From NCBI GenBank assembly GCA_025463005.1, contig JAOAPR010000196.1:1-39597 (forward strand): 39,597 nt of DNA, given 5' to 3'. This document shows positions 39,072 to 39,597 of this stretch, piece by piece (within the stretch, counting starts at the first letter, position 1; every line of letters begins with the position of its first letter). The notes under the pieces are model-generated. The model did not search any database, was not told the DNA's origin, and was given only the letters and a program-made list of their open reading frames with translations. Made by a program: the position numbers and the translations under genes. This DNA is from Bryobacterales bacterium. Lineage in GTDB: Bacteria > Acidobacteriota > Terriglobia > Bryobacterales > Bryobacteraceae.

Positions 39072-39397
39072 GCTTTCTCGACGATCACCGCGGTCCCGTA
39101 GCACAGCACTTCGGTCACGCCGCTCATGACCTCGGTTGCATCATAGCGGGCGCCGATCACGGCGTTCGCGCCCAAGTCCATGGCGTGCTGGATCATCAGC
39201 TCGAACGCGTGGGAACGCGTTTTTTCGCACAGCTCGGTGAGCAGCGTGATGTTGCCGCCCACGATGGTCTGCAAGCCGGCGCCGATGGTGCCGAAAATCG
39301 AGCGGGAACGCACGACAATGCCGCGCACCAGTCCCAGAGTTCGAACGATGCGGTAACCGTCCAGGGTAAAGGCAGTGGTCACCAGGTCATGAGTCAT
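39068..39397 (-). CDS. YbjQ/UPF0145 family protein
   Basis: 109 aa. The family pattern is complete: [59 protein letters not shown] and VLCYGTAV. A pentameric fold, sometimes annotated as heavy-metal binding; function unknown. The ATG at 39397 is used; a TTG six codons upstream is less likely. Confidence 0.9.
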   Translation of the reverse strand: MTHDLVTTAFTLDGYRIVRTLGLVRGIVVRSRSIFGTIGAGLQTIVGGNITLLTELCEKTRSHAFELMIQHAMDLGANAVIGARYDATEVMSGVTEVLCYGTAVIVEKA

Positions 39398-39448
39398 GCC
39401 TGGATTATCCCGCAAGGCGCTGGGCTGGGGTGCCGGCTGCTGTGTCGA

Positions 39449-39597
39449 CTATTGCCCGGCGGAGGCGATGACGTTCTGACGCTTCGCGAAGTAGTTTCCT
39501 GCGTCCAGGTTCCTGTAAACCTGGCCCGCGACGCCCGCGGCGGTAGGTCCGCTGACAGCGCTTCCGCCCGTCAGTAGCACCACCACGACCACGCGCT
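39449..39597 (-). CDS. C-terminal end of a probable penicillin-binding protein / transpeptidase (cut by window edge)
   Basis: 49 codons, open to the right edge. VVVVVLLTGGSAVSGPTAAGVAGQVYRNL resembles the last strand and helix of class A/B PBP transpeptidase domains (VVVLLD-like strand, G-x-A-A-P helix). No active-site motif is in the window, so the call rests on this tail only. Confidence 0.4.
   Translation of the reverse strand, partial: RVVVVVLLTGGSAVSGPTAAGVAGQVYRNLDAGNYFAKRQNVIASAGQ

Noticed and set aside
1-39597. CRISPR array, rRNA genes, integrase or phage structural genes
   Set aside because: No regularly spaced repeats, no rRNA-like stretches and no integrase or phage structural proteins were seen.

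Overview
The window looks like a chromosomal segment of an Acidobacteria-type soil bacterium, most likely close to Bryobacter or Solibacter. The reasons are the high G+C content, Oar-like TonB-dependent receptors with an N-terminal carboxypeptidase-regulatory domain, a PEP-CTERM protein, many small secreted hypotheticals, a BadF-type sugar kinase, and DUF5996 and GYD proteins. The taxon is an inference from gene content, not a measured result.

Left part (1-14.9 kb). A Fur-family regulator is translationally coupled to an FHA-GAF-PP2C phosphatase and is followed by a glycosyltransferase cut by the window edge. A PEP-CTERM protein lies opposite a secretion-and-redox set made of a TonB receptor, a HEAT-repeat protein and a c-type cytochrome. 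Next come ApaG, a histidine phosphatase coupled to an alpha/beta hydrolase, DUF5996 and an unrecognised protein. A tight minus-strand operon then encodes a PpiC chaperone, an HExxH protein, a TlpA thioredoxin, a DsbD-alpha-like protein and a family 9 glycosyltransferase.

Middle part (15-33.4 kb). A coupled lipoprotein / GT-C glycosyltransferase / BadF kinase operon leads to a 54-aa zinc-ribbon protein, YvcK and GlmU, a neighbourhood centred on GlcNAc metabolism. TruB, GYD and DinB/YfiT proteins follow. A run of small genes includes a cold-shock gene with a long leader and a 42-aa basic protein directly behind it. Then come SPOR, alpha/beta hydrolase, PilZ, RarA, SpoU methyltransferase, YdcF, and the classical rpsO-pnp pair. 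An intergenic 50-bp double-hairpin repeat occurs twice, about 20.7 kb apart and inverted.

Right part (33.4-39.6 kb) is accessory and visibly richer in A+T around 34.1-35.2 kb. A four-gene operon runs HigB-like toxin, XRE antitoxin, DUF3467 and a 98-aa unknown. Behind its divergent, AT-rich, operator-like promoter lies the most unusual object in the window. This is a complete tRNA with a serine-type body (long variable arm, 3-bp D stem, G73, encoded CCA end) but the tryptophan anticodon CCA. It is bracketed by two hairpins that share the same CGCGAA loop. An IS1-like transposase and a small membrane protein follow. A second TonB receptor is broken by a deletion and frameshift between its N-terminal domain and its plug. 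A YbjQ-family protein and the tail of a probable penicillin-binding protein close the window.
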